Position numbers and translations under genes: made by a program
Shown here: positions 51,230 to 60,259 of the stretch, piece after piece
Position numbering within the stretch: position 1 is the first letter of the stretch
Layout: each line of letters begins with the position of its first letter
Notes under the pieces: model-generated
Database searches by the model: none
Seen by the model: only the letters and a program-made list of their open reading frames with translations
Told to the model about the DNA's origin: nothing
Assembly: GCA_016025055.1 (NCBI GenBank)
Contig: CP065590.1
Span: 4,464,001-4,528,000 of the forward strand
Direction of reading: 5' to 3'
Length of the DNA: 64,000 nt
Source of the DNA: Chryseobacterium indologenes
GTDB taxonomy: Bacteria; Bacteroidota; Bacteroidia; Flavobacteriales; Weeksellaceae

Positions 51230-51403
51230 ATGAACAATCGTATAGTAAACAAAGGAAAGAAGCTTAGCCACAAAGCCCTGAAATCAGTTACAGGCGGTCT
51301 GATCAATTGTGTAGATTTAACTACAGGCCGTTGCTATATTACAGGAACAATCTGTGCGGAACGTCAATGCCGCTATGTTCCTGATCCCCATCTTCCTGAC
51401 TGA
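51230..51403 (+). CDS. Double-glycine cysteine-rich precursor peptide E
   Basis: A 57-residue peptide, 19 bases after peptide D. MNNRIVNKGKKLSHKALKSV then TGG; core NCVDLTTGRC (x7) then C-x6-C-x4-C (YITGTI, AERQ), tail YVPDPHLPD. Four cysteines. Confidence 0.8.
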   Translation: MNNRIVNKGKKLSHKALKSVTGGLINCVDLTTGRCYITGTICAERQCRYVPDPHLPD

Positions 51404-51449
51404 GAACTTTTCAAAAAACTACAAACTAATTTTAAAATCATCAAACCTT

Positions 51450-51611
51450 ATGAAAAATCAAACTTTAAACAAAGGGAAAAAATTGAACAAAAAAGAGCTG
51501 CGAGTGATCGCCGGAGGAAAAGAAATGTGCTGGCTTGCTGAAAGGGTATGCAGTAAAATTTCTTTCAGTTGTGCGGAACCGCAATGTCAGCCGAGCATTG
51601 AAATTGAATAA
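51450..51611 (+). CDS. Double-glycine cysteine-rich precursor peptide F
   Basis: A 53-residue peptide started at MKNQTLNKGKKLNKKEL (51450); the longer frame from 51354 overlaps peptide E and is not family-like upstream. Leader ends RVIAGG; core C-x6-C-x6-C-x4-C (WLAERV, SKISFS, AEPQ). A terminator follows. Confidence 0.82.
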   Translation: MKNQTLNKGKKLNKKELRVIAGGKEMCWLAERVCSKISFSCAEPQCQPSIEIE

Positions 51612-51618
51612 TATTAAG

Positions 51619-51650
51619 GCAAGCGCTTCTTCAGGAGGCGCTTTCTTTTT
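51619..51650 (+). terminator. Terminator after peptide F
   Basis: AAGCGC...GCGCTT stem followed by TCTTTTT. Confidence 0.65.
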
Positions 51651-51673
51651 ACCTGAAAACTAAAACCATTACC

Positions 51674-51903
51674 ATGAAAAAACAGAACTTACATCAAGGA
51701 AAGAAGCTTAACAAAACGCAGTTAAAAGCTATTTCCGGCGGAGTAATGCGATGTCCCCATAGTGGCGGCGGATGTGCCCAAATTCACCTTTCATGCTACA
51801 AAAACAATGTCGTCCGGAAACAAATGAAGTAAGTATGGTTATTTCCAATACATGTATAAAAAAATCTTTTAGTTGCGTTGAGCTTCCATTCTGTCCGACT
51901 TAG
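51674..51903 (+). pseudogene. Double-glycine precursor peptide G, frameshifted, duplicated core
   Basis: As written the frame stops at 51832. Adding one A in the A5 run at 51800-51804 gives a 76-residue peptide to 51903. Leader MKKQNLHQGKKLNKTQLKAI then SGG; core C-x6-C-x6-C-x4-C (PHSGGG, AQIHLS, YKKQ). A second unit C-x6-C-x5-C (IKKSFS, VELPF) ends CPT. The corrected frame alone fits the family spacing, which supports the indel. Confidence 0.65.
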
Positions 51904-51928
51904 AACCCACAATCCTATAATTACAATT

Positions 51929-51952
51929 GCTTTCTTCGGGAAGCGACTTTTT
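51929..51952 (+). terminator. Terminator after peptide G
   Basis: GCTTTC-TTCG-GGAAGC stem with a UUCG-type loop, then a T run. Confidence 0.6.
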
Positions 51953-52022
51953 CCAATATAAAAAACGCTCCCAAATTCATGGAAACGTTTTTTATTACAA
52001 ACTAACTTTAATATTTTTTCTT

Positions 52023-53114
52023 TTATACGTTGAATCTAAAGTGCATGATGTCACCATCCTGAACGATATATTCTTTACCTTCAACAGAAAGTTTTCCGGC
52101 TTCTTTTACTTTTACTTCAGATCCGTAAGTAACATAATCGTTGTATTTGATTACTTCTGCACGGATAAATCCTTTTTCGAAGTCTGTGTGGATCACTCCT
52201 GCAGCCTGAGGAGCCGTCCATCCCTGTCCGATAGTCCATGCTCTTACTTCTTTCACTCCGGCTGTAAAATAGGTTTGAAGCTTTAATAAGTCATAGGCTT
52301 TTCTGATCAGACGATTTACTCCCGGCTCAGTAAGGCCAAGTTCATCAAGGAAAATTTCTCTTTCTTCAAAAGTCTCCAGCTCGTTGATATCCGCTTCGAT
52401 CTGTGCTGCTAAAACAACAACTTCAGCGCCTTCATTTTTAGCCATCTCCTCGATTTTGCCAATCCAGTCATTTCCGTTTTTAATAGAATTTTCATCTACG
52501 TTACAAACGTAAAGTACCGGTTTATTAGTCAGCAACTGCACTTCTCCAATGATTGATTGTGTCAAATCGTTTACTGCAAATTCTCTTGCATTTTTACCAT
52601 CTTCAAGGAATTTTTGAAGGCTTTGCAGCGTTTCATACGCCAGGATATCTTCTTTTTTCCCTGATTTGATGAATTTTTTAGCTTTTTCAACTGCTTTTCC
52701 TACTGTTTCAAGGTCTTTCAGCTGCAATTCGATATCGATAATTTCTTTATCTCTCAAAGGATCTACAGAACCTTCAACGTGGACGATATTTCCGTTATCA
52801 AAGCATCTTAAAACATGGATGATCGCTTCACACTCACGGATATTGGCAAGGAACTGATTTCCTAAGCCTTCTCCTTTGCTGGCTCCTTTTACAAGACCTG
52901 CAATATCAACAATTTCAACTACAGCAGGTAAAACTCTTTCAGGTTTTACGATTTTTTCCAGTTCAAACAATCTCTGATCCGGTACAGAAACCGTCCCTAA
53001 GTTCGGTTCAATTGTACAGAAAGGATAGTTTGCTGATTGAGCTTTTGCATTACTCAAGCAGTTAAAAAGAGTTGATTTACCTACATTCGGCAGGCCTACG
53101 ATTCCACATTTCAT
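52023..53114 (-). CDS. ychF: Redox-regulated ATPase YchF (Obg family)
   Basis: A 363-residue P-loop ATPase of the Obg family that binds ribosomes and is linked to oxidative stress. G1: GIVGLPNVGKSTLFN. G3: VDIAGLVKGASKGEGLGN. The G4 NKxD is replaced by CNVDE, the ATP-preferring hallmark of YchF. The C-terminal TGS domain carries RAWTIGQGWTAPQAAGVIHTDFEKGFIRAEV. Full length. Confidence 0.97.
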   Translation of the reverse strand: MKCGIVGLPNVGKSTLFNCLSNAKAQSANYPFCTIEPNLGTVSVPDQRLFELEKIVKPERVLPAVVEIVDIAGLVKGASKGEGLGNQFLANIRECEAIIHVLRCFDNGNIVHVEGSVDPLRDKEIIDIELQLKDLETVGKAVEKAKKFIKSGKKEDILAYETLQSLQKFLEDGKNAREFAVNDLTQSIIGEVQLLTNKPVLYVCNVDENSIKNGNDWIGKIEEMAKNEGAEVVVLAAQIEADINELETFEEREIFLDELGLTEPGVNRLIRKAYDLLKLQTYFTAGVKEVRAWTIGQGWTAPQAAGVIHTDFEKGFIRAEVIKYNDYVTYGSEVKVKEAGKLSVEGKEYIVQDGDIMHFRFNV

Positions 53115-53202
53115 ATTGTAAAATTCAAAGTTTAAGGTTTAAAGCAACTCAAGGTTGATGCCACGTTAAAAATTGTAGTTTTCATCTTGAATTACGAGTG
53201 TG

Positions 53203-53210
53203 CAAAGATA
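53203..53210 (-). promoter_or_regulatory. Promoter -7 box for ychF (TATCTTTG)
   Basis: Minus-strand TAnnTTTG match, about 90 bases before the ATG. Confidence 0.35.
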
Positions 53211-53234
53211 GTGAAATTTAAGGGAGTTTCATAA

Positions 53235-53268
53235 TAAAAAAATCTGTCAGAAAACTGACAGATTTTCA
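53235..53268 (-). terminator. Terminator after the ferritin gene
   Basis: AAATCTGTCAG-AAAA-CTGACAGATTT stem with a T run on the minus strand. Confidence 0.8.
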
Positions 53269-53293
53269 AACAATTTTGATATACCGAATATAT

Positions 53294-53845
53294 TTACGGA
53301 TTATCCCCTGTTGCATTCTGAGCCAATGGCACATCATTAGGGGCTTCCTGTAAAGTTTTATCTAAAGTAAATAAAGATTCGTCTGTGGCACGGTCACCAC
53401 CTGCGATTTTCAATTTATCAATCAGGTTCTGAGCCAGTGTCTCTTCCTCAATCTGTTCCTGTACAAACCATTGCATAAAATTCCACGTTGCCCAGTCTTT
53501 CTCTTCCATTGAAAGGTCTACAATTTTGTAAATGGCTGTTGTATTATCCACTTCATGTTTAAAAACGCCATCAAAACAAGCGGTTAAGGATTCCGGATCT
53601 GCTGGTGGTGCCGGAATAGCATCTACTTTTGGTTTTCCGCCTCTGTTCAGGATATATTCCATGAATTTAATCGAATGGTTTCTTTCTTCCTGTGCATGTC
53701 TGTACAGAAAGTTGGCAATGCCCTGATATCCTTTATCATCCGCCCAAATTCCATAGGATAAAAAAACATGAGATGCATGGATCTCTTTATTCATTTGGTC
53801 ACTAAGTGCTTTTTCCATGTTAGCGGAAAGTCTTTTAGTATTCAT
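53294..53845 (-). CDS. Ferritin
   Basis: A 183-residue non-haem ferritin that stores iron as a 24-mer cage. Ferroxidase residues: Glu in MNKEIHASHVFLSYGIWAD and ExxH in AQEERNHSIKFMEYI, with later Glu/Gln in MQWFVQEQIEEETLAQ. A start at MEKALSDQMNKEI is also open. The C-terminal tail (ALAQNATGDNP) extends past the core fold. Its own terminator follows. Confidence 0.93.
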   Translation of the reverse strand: MNTKRLSANMEKALSDQMNKEIHASHVFLSYGIWADDKGYQGIANFLYRHAQEERNHSIKFMEYILNRGGKPKVDAIPAPPADPESLTACFDGVFKHEVDNTTAIYKIVDLSMEEKDWATWNFMQWFVQEQIEEETLAQNLIDKLKIAGGDRATDESLFTLDKTLQEAPNDVPLAQNATGDNP

Positions 53846-54074
53846 AATGTTATATTTTGGTGATTATTGGGATAATCATGCAAAAATGGTTCCGATAAAG
53901 TTTTTATTTTAAATCAAAAGCTTAATTTTTCAGTTATACGAACTGATTATCATTGTTTTAAATTAATAATTTATAGTTATTCTAAAAAAGAATCTCAGGC
54001 CGGAACCGCGTAACAATACCTCCGGTTACTGATAACTGCACTTTCTTTGCATCGGCTTTATCATTCCCGGAGCA

Positions 54075-54112
54075 TAAAAAAGAGGTTCAACTTTAAGTCA
54101 AACCTCTTTTAT
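54075..54112 (-). terminator. Terminator after the GHL10 gene
   Basis: AAAAGAGGTTTGACTT...AAGTTGAACCTCTTTT stem with a T run. Confidence 0.75.
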
Positions 54113-54136
54113 ATTTATAGAATTTCCGGCAACGAA

Positions 54137-55756
54137 TTATTTCACTTTTTTTGCCATATAATCACTTTCGTTTCCTAGTCTGTCGATCGCTTTAATTGCT
54201 AATGCACCAAGTTTTTTACCGTCTTTAAATTTTGGGATATCTTTAGACAGGGTATCGAGGGTCAGAATTTCGGTTTCCCAAACTCCGTTATACTGTTTAA
54301 AAAGAACCCATTGAAAAACATTACTCATATTTTTTGAGCTCCAGCTTGTCTGGGCAAAACTTCCGTTATCAGTAATAAACAGCGTTGGAGTCTGTAATGG
54401 AACTGCTTTGATCCATGGTGTCTTCGGAATTAATGCTTTTTCACTGTAAGGACCGTTTTTAAGGGCCGGTAGCATATTGGCATTTTTCGTTAATCCTGCA
54501 ATACTCCAATGAATTTCGCCGGCATCTTTTTTCAGGATATTTCTGGAAATTTCGATCTGATTTTTAATTTCGGCAGGACGATCGGACACTTTGATCTCAA
54601 CCGTATTCAGGCCTGGCCATAAATGTCTGTTCATAGTATTTTCAGACTGCCACCAACTAAGCAGAGATTCAAAGCCCTGTCCTTTAGAGTCAATCGGCCA
54701 GTATAGCTGTGGTGAGAAATAGTCTACCCATCCTTTATTCAGCCATAATTTAGCATCAGCATACAGCTCATCAAACTGAGAAGATCCTACAATTCCTGCA
54801 GGGTACCCCGGTTTCCAGATTCCAAACGGGCTGATCCCGAACTTAACGTGGCTTTTTTCAGCATGGATTTCTTTATAAATTCTTTCTACAAATTTATTCA
54901 CATTGTCTCTTCTCCAGTCAGCTCTTGATAAGTTTCCACCGCTGCTCACATAGGCATTCCAGGTTGCGTTGTCAGGAAAATCTGCCCCTTTGTTATAAGT
55001 TGCGTAAGGGTAAAAATAATCGTCAAAATGGATGGCATCGATATCATATCTCTGTACAATATCTTTTACCACATTGGAAACGTGGCCTTGTGTTTTAGGA
55101 TTAGCCGGATCAAACCAGTACATTCCGTTTTTTAACCTTACCACGATATCAGACAGCTTATTGGCCATTGAAAGACTGTTTACGGATCCTCCGTTGGTGT
55201 GATGAGCACGGTAAGGATTCAGCCATACGTGAAGTTCCAATCCTCTTTTGTGGGATTCGTCAATCCAAAACTGAAGAGGATCATAATTAGGGTAAGGAGC
55301 TGTTCCTGTTTCTCCTGTTAAAAAGTAAGACCATGGTTCGATATTACTTGTATATAGAGCATCTGCCGAGGGTCTGATCTGGAAAATAGCTGCATTGAAA
55401 TTGTTATTTTTCAGCATATCAAGCATAGCAATGGCTTCTGCTTTTTGCTGATCTACCGTAAGGTCGTTTCTTGACGGCCAGTTGATGTTGGCTACACTGG
55501 CGATCCAGGCACCGCGGAATTCTCTTTTGATCTCAGGAAGATTTGTTCTGAACATTTCATCTGCAGCCGTTGGCGGTGTGACGGGAGTAGGTTTTGTAGT
55601 GGCTACAGGAGGTTTAGGCTGAGAAGTATTGTTGTTGGGTTTAGTTGTATTTTTAACAGGAGGAGTCTTGGTAGTATTGTTCTGGACAGAACATGAGGTA
55701 CTGTAAGACGCAAAAACTCCTAATAAAACGATAAGTTTTAATTTATTCATTTTCAT
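54137..55756 (-). CDS. GHL10/YngK-type glycoside hydrolase-like lipoprotein
   Basis: A 539-residue lipoprotein: lipobox near SYSTSC (about residue 22), then a T/P/K-rich linker (residues 25-65). The GHL10 TIM-barrel follows: FRGAWIASVANINWPSRNDL, FNAAIFQIRPSADALYTS, GLELHVWLNPYRAHH and DAIHFDDYFYPY. The conserved Asp pair in FDDYF and WVDYFSPQLYW is likely active-site. A beta C-terminal domain ends it. Probably acts on peptidoglycan-related glycans; not proven. Confidence 0.88.
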   Translation of the reverse strand: MKMNKLKLIVLLGVFASYSTSCSVQNNTTKTPPVKNTTKPNNNTSQPKPPVATTKPTPVTPPTAADEMFRTNLPEIKREFRGAWIASVANINWPSRNDLTVDQQKAEAIAMLDMLKNNNFNAAIFQIRPSADALYTSNIEPWSYFLTGETGTAPYPNYDPLQFWIDESHKRGLELHVWLNPYRAHHTNGGSVNSLSMANKLSDIVVRLKNGMYWFDPANPKTQGHVSNVVKDIVQRYDIDAIHFDDYFYPYATYNKGADFPDNATWNAYVSSGGNLSRADWRRDNVNKFVERIYKEIHAEKSHVKFGISPFGIWKPGYPAGIVGSSQFDELYADAKLWLNKGWVDYFSPQLYWPIDSKGQGFESLLSWWQSENTMNRHLWPGLNTVEIKVSDRPAEIKNQIEISRNILKKDAGEIHWSIAGLTKNANMLPALKNGPYSEKALIPKTPWIKAVPLQTPTLFITDNGSFAQTSWSSKNMSNVFQWVLFKQYNGVWETEILTLDTLSKDIPKFKDGKKLGALAIKAIDRLGNESDYMAKKVK

Positions 55757-55761
55757 AGCCG

Positions 55762-55769
55762 CAAAACTA
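55762..55769 (-). promoter_or_regulatory. Promoter -7 box for the GHL10 gene (TAGTTTTG)
   Basis: Minus-strand TAnnTTTG match, 5 bases before the ATG, so the leader would be very short. Confidence 0.3.
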
Positions 55770-55836
55770 CTTTAAATTATATTTTATTATTTGGAAAATT
55801 TTGTTGAAAAAATAAACATTTTTTTCAAGGTATCAG

Positions 55837-55864
55837 AAAAAAAGCCTCGAAAAATCGAGGCTTT
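55837..55864 (-). terminator. Terminator after typA
   Basis: AAAGCCTCGA...TCGAGGCTTT hairpin followed by a T run on the minus strand. Confidence 0.8.
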
Positions 55865-55886
55865 GATTTTATCTGTTAGAATGTTA

Positions 55887-57692
55887 TTATGCTTTTGCAG
55901 ATCTTTCCACTCTTTTTCTTTCTTCTTCAGAAAGAAGTTTCTTTCTCATTCTGATAAAGTTTGGAGTTACCTCAATCGCTTCATCACCTTGGATATATTC
56001 CATACATTCTTCAAGAGAGAATAAGATTTTCGGAGCAACACCTGTATCTTTATCTTTTCCTGAAGCTCTCATGTTGTTCAGCTGTTTTGCTTCTACGATG
56101 TTTACTACCAGATCTCCCGGTTTGTTTTGTTCACCGATAATCATCCCTGCATAGATTTCCTCACCCGGATCAACGAAGAACTTACCTCTGTCCTGTAATT
56201 TAGCAATAGAATATTCTGTAGCAGGTCCCTGAGTTTTGCTGATCAGTACTCCGTTATTTCTTCCCGGAATAGCTCCTTTGAAAGGCTTATATTCTGTGAA
56301 ACGGTGAGCCATAATAGCTTCTCCTGCGGTAGCTGTCAACATTTGAGAACGTAATCCGATCAAACCTCTTGAAGGAATTTCGAATTCCATGTGCTGCATT
56401 TCGCCTTTAGTTTCCATAATGTGAAGGTCACCTTTTCTCTGAGTTGCCAGGTCGATTACTCTTGAAGCATATTCTTCCGGAACGTCAACCACTAAAGATT
56501 CGTAAGGCTCACAGCTTACCCCGTCAATTTCTCTTAGGATAACCTGAGGCTGACCAATTGTCATTTCATATCCTTCTCTTCTCATCGTTTCAATTAAAAC
56601 AGATAAGTGAAGAATACCTCTACCGAATACAAGGAATGTATTGGCGTCATCGGTTTGCTGAACTCTTAAGGCAAGGTTTTTCTCTAATTCTTTAGTTAAT
56701 CTTTCCTTAAGGTGGTTAGAAGTAACGTATTTACCATCTTTACCAAAGAAAGGAGAATTGTTGATTGAGAATGTCATGTTAAGAGTAGGCTCATCAATAG
56801 CGGTTCTCTCCAATGGTTCAGGATTTTCAAGATCTACGAAAGAATCACCGATCTGGAAAGAATCGAAACCAACTACAGCACAGATATCTCCGGCTTGTAC
56901 TTCAGTTACTTTTTTCTTTCCTAAACCTTCGAAAACGTAAAGTTCTTTTACTTTTCCTTTTACTACTTTACCGTCTGCCTGAGCAAGACCGATCCATTGA
57001 GATTCTTTGATCTCTCCTCTTGTTACTTTTCCGATAGCAATTCTTCCTAAGAAAGAAGAGTAATCAAGTGAAGTAATCTGCATCTGAAGATTTCCTTCAG
57101 TTACTTTCGGAGCCGGAACATATTGTAAAATTCCATCTAATAATGGTAAAATATCTTCAGTCTGCTCTAATGAAGTGTTGAACCAACCTTGTTTGGAAGA
57201 ACCGTAGAATGTTGGGAAATCCAATTGTTCTTCAGTTGCATCAAGGTTGAAGAACAGATCAAATACCTGGTCATGAACTTCATCAGGACGGCAGTTTGGT
57301 TTGTCAACTTTATTAATAACAACTAATGGTCTTAAACCTAATTCCAACGCTTTCTGAAGCACGAATCTTGTTTGTGGCATTGGTCCTTCGAACACGTCCA
57401 CCAACAGAATAACTCCGTCAGCCATTTTCAATACTCTTTCTACTTCTCCACCAAAATCGGCGTGACCAGGAGTATCGATTACGTTAATTTTTGTGTCTTT
57501 ATAAGTAACAGAAATATTCTTGGATAAAATCGTGATCCCTCTTTCTCTCTCAAGATCATTGTTATCCATAATTAATTCCCCACTCTCCTGATTTTCTCTG
57601 AAAATGTTGGTAGCGTGGATGATCTTGTCAACCAAAGTTGTTTTTCCGTGGTCAACGTGTGCGATAATCGCAATATTTCTAATGTTTTGCAT
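55887..57692 (-). CDS. typA: Ribosome-binding GTPase TypA/BipA
   Basis: A 601-residue translational GTPase involved in ribosome assembly and stress adaptation. G1: AHVDHGKTTLVDK. G2 RGITI. G3: DTPGHADFGGEV. G4: NKVDKPNCRPDE. Domains II, III and V follow, and the BipA-specific C-terminal domain includes YKPFKGAIPGRNNGVLIS and ENLVVNIVEAKQLNNMR-like residues. Length typical. Single gene. Confidence 0.97.
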   Translation of the reverse strand: MQNIRNIAIIAHVDHGKTTLVDKIIHATNIFRENQESGELIMDNNDLERERGITILSKNISVTYKDTKINVIDTPGHADFGGEVERVLKMADGVILLVDVFEGPMPQTRFVLQKALELGLRPLVVINKVDKPNCRPDEVHDQVFDLFFNLDATEEQLDFPTFYGSSKQGWFNTSLEQTEDILPLLDGILQYVPAPKVTEGNLQMQITSLDYSSFLGRIAIGKVTRGEIKESQWIGLAQADGKVVKGKVKELYVFEGLGKKKVTEVQAGDICAVVGFDSFQIGDSFVDLENPEPLERTAIDEPTLNMTFSINNSPFFGKDGKYVTSNHLKERLTKELEKNLALRVQQTDDANTFLVFGRGILHLSVLIETMRREGYEMTIGQPQVILREIDGVSCEPYESLVVDVPEEYASRVIDLATQRKGDLHIMETKGEMQHMEFEIPSRGLIGLRSQMLTATAGEAIMAHRFTEYKPFKGAIPGRNNGVLISKTQGPATEYSIAKLQDRGKFFVDPGEEIYAGMIIGEQNKPGDLVVNIVEAKQLNNMRASGKDKDTGVAPKILFSLEECMEYIQGDEAIEVTPNFIRMRKKLLSEEERKRVERSAKA

Positions 57693-57710
57693 ATAGGATT
57701 TTTACGGGTG

Positions 57711-57718
57711 CAAAAATA
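57711..57718 (-). promoter_or_regulatory. Promoter -7 box for typA (TATTTTTG)
   Basis: Minus-strand TAnnTTTG, 18 bases before the ATG. Confidence 0.4.
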
Positions 57719-57927
57719 GTGATTTTAAATGAATTAATTAAAAAGTTTATGCAATATTTAACAATTTCATAATGAGAATTTTAGATAATTCTATTTTTAC
57801 TGCACTAAAAAAATATAAGACAACACCTTGTGTGAGTATCCCAAATTCATCCTATTTTTAAAATAATTCCAAAGAATAGTTCATTTAACAATAAACAAGC
57901 TGTTCGACAGAGGTTCATGTCCTTTTA

Positions 57928-58182
57928 TCAATGTCTTATTAAACGGTACAGCAATACCAAATCAATCAATGTGACTATAATAAATTTCGTCAGGAAAGAT
58001 TTCTTGGAGATTTTATGGTTAAAAAAGATCATCCCTGAAGCCGCTCCTATTATTCCGCCAAACAGCGATATTCCCAAGAGCATATTTTCAGAAATCCGCC
58101 ATTGATGTTTTCGGGCCTGCCATTTATCAAATCCAAAGGCACCAAATGCAATCATATTGATTATTAACAAAAAAGGGATCAT
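57928..58182 (-). CDS. DUF1294 membrane protein
   Basis: An 84-residue protein with two or three hydrophobic helices and the DUF1294 pattern: NMIAFGAFGFDKWQARKHQWRISENMLLGISLFGGIIGAASGMIFFNHKISKKSF. Function unknown. Short but clearly a family member. Confidence 0.85.
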   Translation of the reverse strand: MIPFLLIINMIAFGAFGFDKWQARKHQWRISENMLLGISLFGGIIGAASGMIFFNHKISKKSFLTKFIIVTLIDLVLLYRLIRH

Positions 58183-58269
58183 TCTAAAATTATTTCCTGC
58201 AAAAATAGAGCTTAATTTAAAAACAGAAAGCCCCGGGAAGATTTATTCCATCATCAGCTGAAGATTTTT

Positions 58270-58277
58270 TACATTTG
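58270..58277 (+). promoter_or_regulatory. Promoter -7 box (TACATTTG)
   Basis: Matches TAnnTTTG, 20 bases before the ATG at 58298. Confidence 0.4.
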
Positions 58278-58294
58278 CCATCTTAAAAATATAA

Positions 58295-58654
<360 letters not shown>

Positions 58655-58688
58655 TCCAACAATTTTTAAATGAATTTTTCAACACAAT

Positions 58689-58722
58689 AAAAAAAGCCCG
58701 GAATCAATAATTCCGGGCTTTC
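58689..58722. terminator. Bidirectional terminator
   Basis: AAAGCCCGGAAT...ATTCCGGGCTTT hairpin between the convergent 58298 and 58739 genes. Confidence 0.85.
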
Positions 58723-58738
58723 CAATTTTTAATGTGAA

Positions 58739-59287
58739 CTATATCCCTTGTTCTACATGTTTTCCTTCCTTGAATTCTTCCACCATTTTAGCATTAAAAG
58801 CAGGAAGATCTTTTGGGGTTCTGCTCGTTACCAATCCGTTGTCTACGACAACTTCTTTATCTTCCCAATGAGCTCCGGCGTTCATTAAATCTTTGCTGAT
58901 TGAATGTACGGAGGTCATATTCCTACCATTCACCACTTCAGCGTTGATCAGGATCTGTGGTCCATGACAGATAGCCGCAACCGGCTTATTTTGTACAAAG
59001 AAATCCTTAACAAAGGAAAGCGCCTGATCATCAGTCCTCAACTTATCAGGATTAAGAACACCCCCGGGAAGCACCAACGCGTCATAATCTGAAGCCTTAA
59101 CGTCACTCAATGTTCTGTCAACATTATATTCTTTTCCCCAGTCTTTTTCAGCCCAGGCTTTAATAGTACCGGATTCCGGGCTTACAATGTCTGCCGTCCA
59201 TCCCTGTTGCTCCAGATATTCTTTTGGAGATTGAAGCTCACTTTCCTCGAAACCGTTTGTCGCAAGAATTGCAATTTTTTTTGACAT
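58739..59287 (-). CDS. PfpI/DJ-1-family protein (YhbO-like)
   Basis: A 182-residue type 1 glutamine amidotransferase-fold protein. Nucleophile elbow: AAICHGPQILI with Cys; Glu in GFEESELQSPKEYL; DALVLPGGVLNPDKLR. This family includes PfpI-like proteases and YhbO/YajL stress proteins. It probably repairs glycated proteins or has a related stress role; the assignment is open. Confidence 0.9.
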   Translation of the reverse strand: MSKKIAILATNGFEESELQSPKEYLEQQGWTADIVSPESGTIKAWAEKDWGKEYNVDRTLSDVKASDYDALVLPGGVLNPDKLRTDDQALSFVKDFFVQNKPVAAICHGPQILINAEVVNGRNMTSVHSISKDLMNAGAHWEDKEVVVDNGLVTSRTPKDLPAFNAKMVEEFKEGKHVEQGI

Positions 59288-59377
59288 AATATTATCTTTT
59301 GGTGTTATAGGGTTAAAAGAGAAAATATGATGCCGTGCTGTACAATAAAATGCTAAAAAAAGTTAAATAAATACCAC

Positions 59378-59407
59378 AAAAAAAGCCGCCTTTCTCAAGG
59401 CAGCTTT
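59378..59407 (-). terminator. Terminator after the YceI gene
   Basis: AAAGCTGCCTTGAG-AAAGGCGGCTTT stem with one wobble and a T run on the minus strand. Confidence 0.75.
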
Positions 59408-59431
59408 ATGAGTATTGAAAGTAATCTTCAA

Positions 59432-60109
59432 TTATTTTTTTGCTTTCACATCGATAGCAATTTCGATATCTTTACTGATCATCCATTCTGCAGGATCAGC
59501 TTCAGATGTACCGAATTTAATTCCCCAATCAGCTCTGTTTACGGTAAACTTAGCCTGAATATCGGCCGAAGCATCTGTAACATTTACTTTTGCAGGGAAA
59601 GAAACATTCATTGTTTTTCCTAATAATGTCAGGTTTCCGCTGATTGTTTTATTAGCTCCTGCTACAGCATCTTTAGGTGCATCTTTTACATCTGCTACGC
59701 TTGTAATTTTAAAGTCTGACACCGGATTTTTATCCACTGCAAAGAAATCTGCACTTTTAAGGTGTGTTTCAAGGTCAGCCGGTTTTTTGTCTTTTTCAGT
59801 TACGGAAGCCGGATCAACTTTAATAGAAGTCATATCTATAGTAAAGCTTCCTGCTACAAGCTGCCCACCTTCAATATTCAGGTCGCCTGATTTTATGTTT
59901 AAGGTACCCCAACGAGGTGCAAAACCTCCTTTGTGGAAAGCTTTCCAGTTTACTACAGAAGTTACCGTATCTACTGCTAATGCTTCTCCTTTTCCTTCAG
60001 CAACAGACTGTTCAGTAGCTACTGCTGTATCGGTTGTTTTTTCTTTATTGTTACATGATACTGCCAGTAATCCTACTGCTACCAATGCAATTACGCTAAT
60101 TTTTTTCAT
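59432..60109 (-). CDS. YceI-family lipoprotein
   Basis: A 225-residue lipoprotein with lipobox LLAVSC (Cys about 19) and a short linker. A YceI lipocalin-like barrel covers residues 45-225: VDTVTSVVNWKAFHKGGFAPRWGTLNIKSGDL, DMTSIKVDPAS, LKSADFFAVDKNPVSDFKITSV and NRADWGIKFGTSEADPAEWMISKDIEIAIDVKA. YceI proteins bind isoprenoid-like lipids; the ligand here is unknown. Confidence 0.93.
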   Translation of the reverse strand: MKKISVIALVAVGLLAVSCNNKEKTTDTAVATEQSVAEGKGEALAVDTVTSVVNWKAFHKGGFAPRWGTLNIKSGDLNIEGGQLVAGSFTIDMTSIKVDPASVTEKDKKPADLETHLKSADFFAVDKNPVSDFKITSVADVKDAPKDAVAGANKTISGNLTLLGKTMNVSFPAKVNVTDASADIQAKFTVNRADWGIKFGTSEADPAEWMISKDIEIAIDVKAKK

Positions 60110-60157
60110 ATTGAACTGTTTAAATAAGTTTGTTGAAATCTTTGTTGTTTTCGGTTA

Positions 60158-60165
60158 CAAAAATA
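60158..60165 (-). promoter_or_regulatory. Promoter -7 box for the YceI gene (TATTTTTG)
   Basis: Minus-strand TAnnTTTG match, about 50 bases before the ATG. Confidence 0.4.
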
Positions 60166-60259
60166 GAAAAACATTATTATTGACATCTTATCATATATCA
60201 AGAAATGCGATAAGACAGTTTATTTGAACTTATGAATAAAAATAATGTGATACTTAGAA

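Noticed and set aside
51354..51449. Extended N-terminus of peptide F (MRNVNAAMFLIP...)
   Set aside because: It overlaps peptide E and does not match the leader of the other peptides; the ATG at 51450 does.
60110..60259. tracrRNA near the left end of the array
   Set aside because: No stretch complementary to the repeat 5' half was found; the region holds the YceI promoter. The tracrRNA is more likely near cas9 beyond the window.
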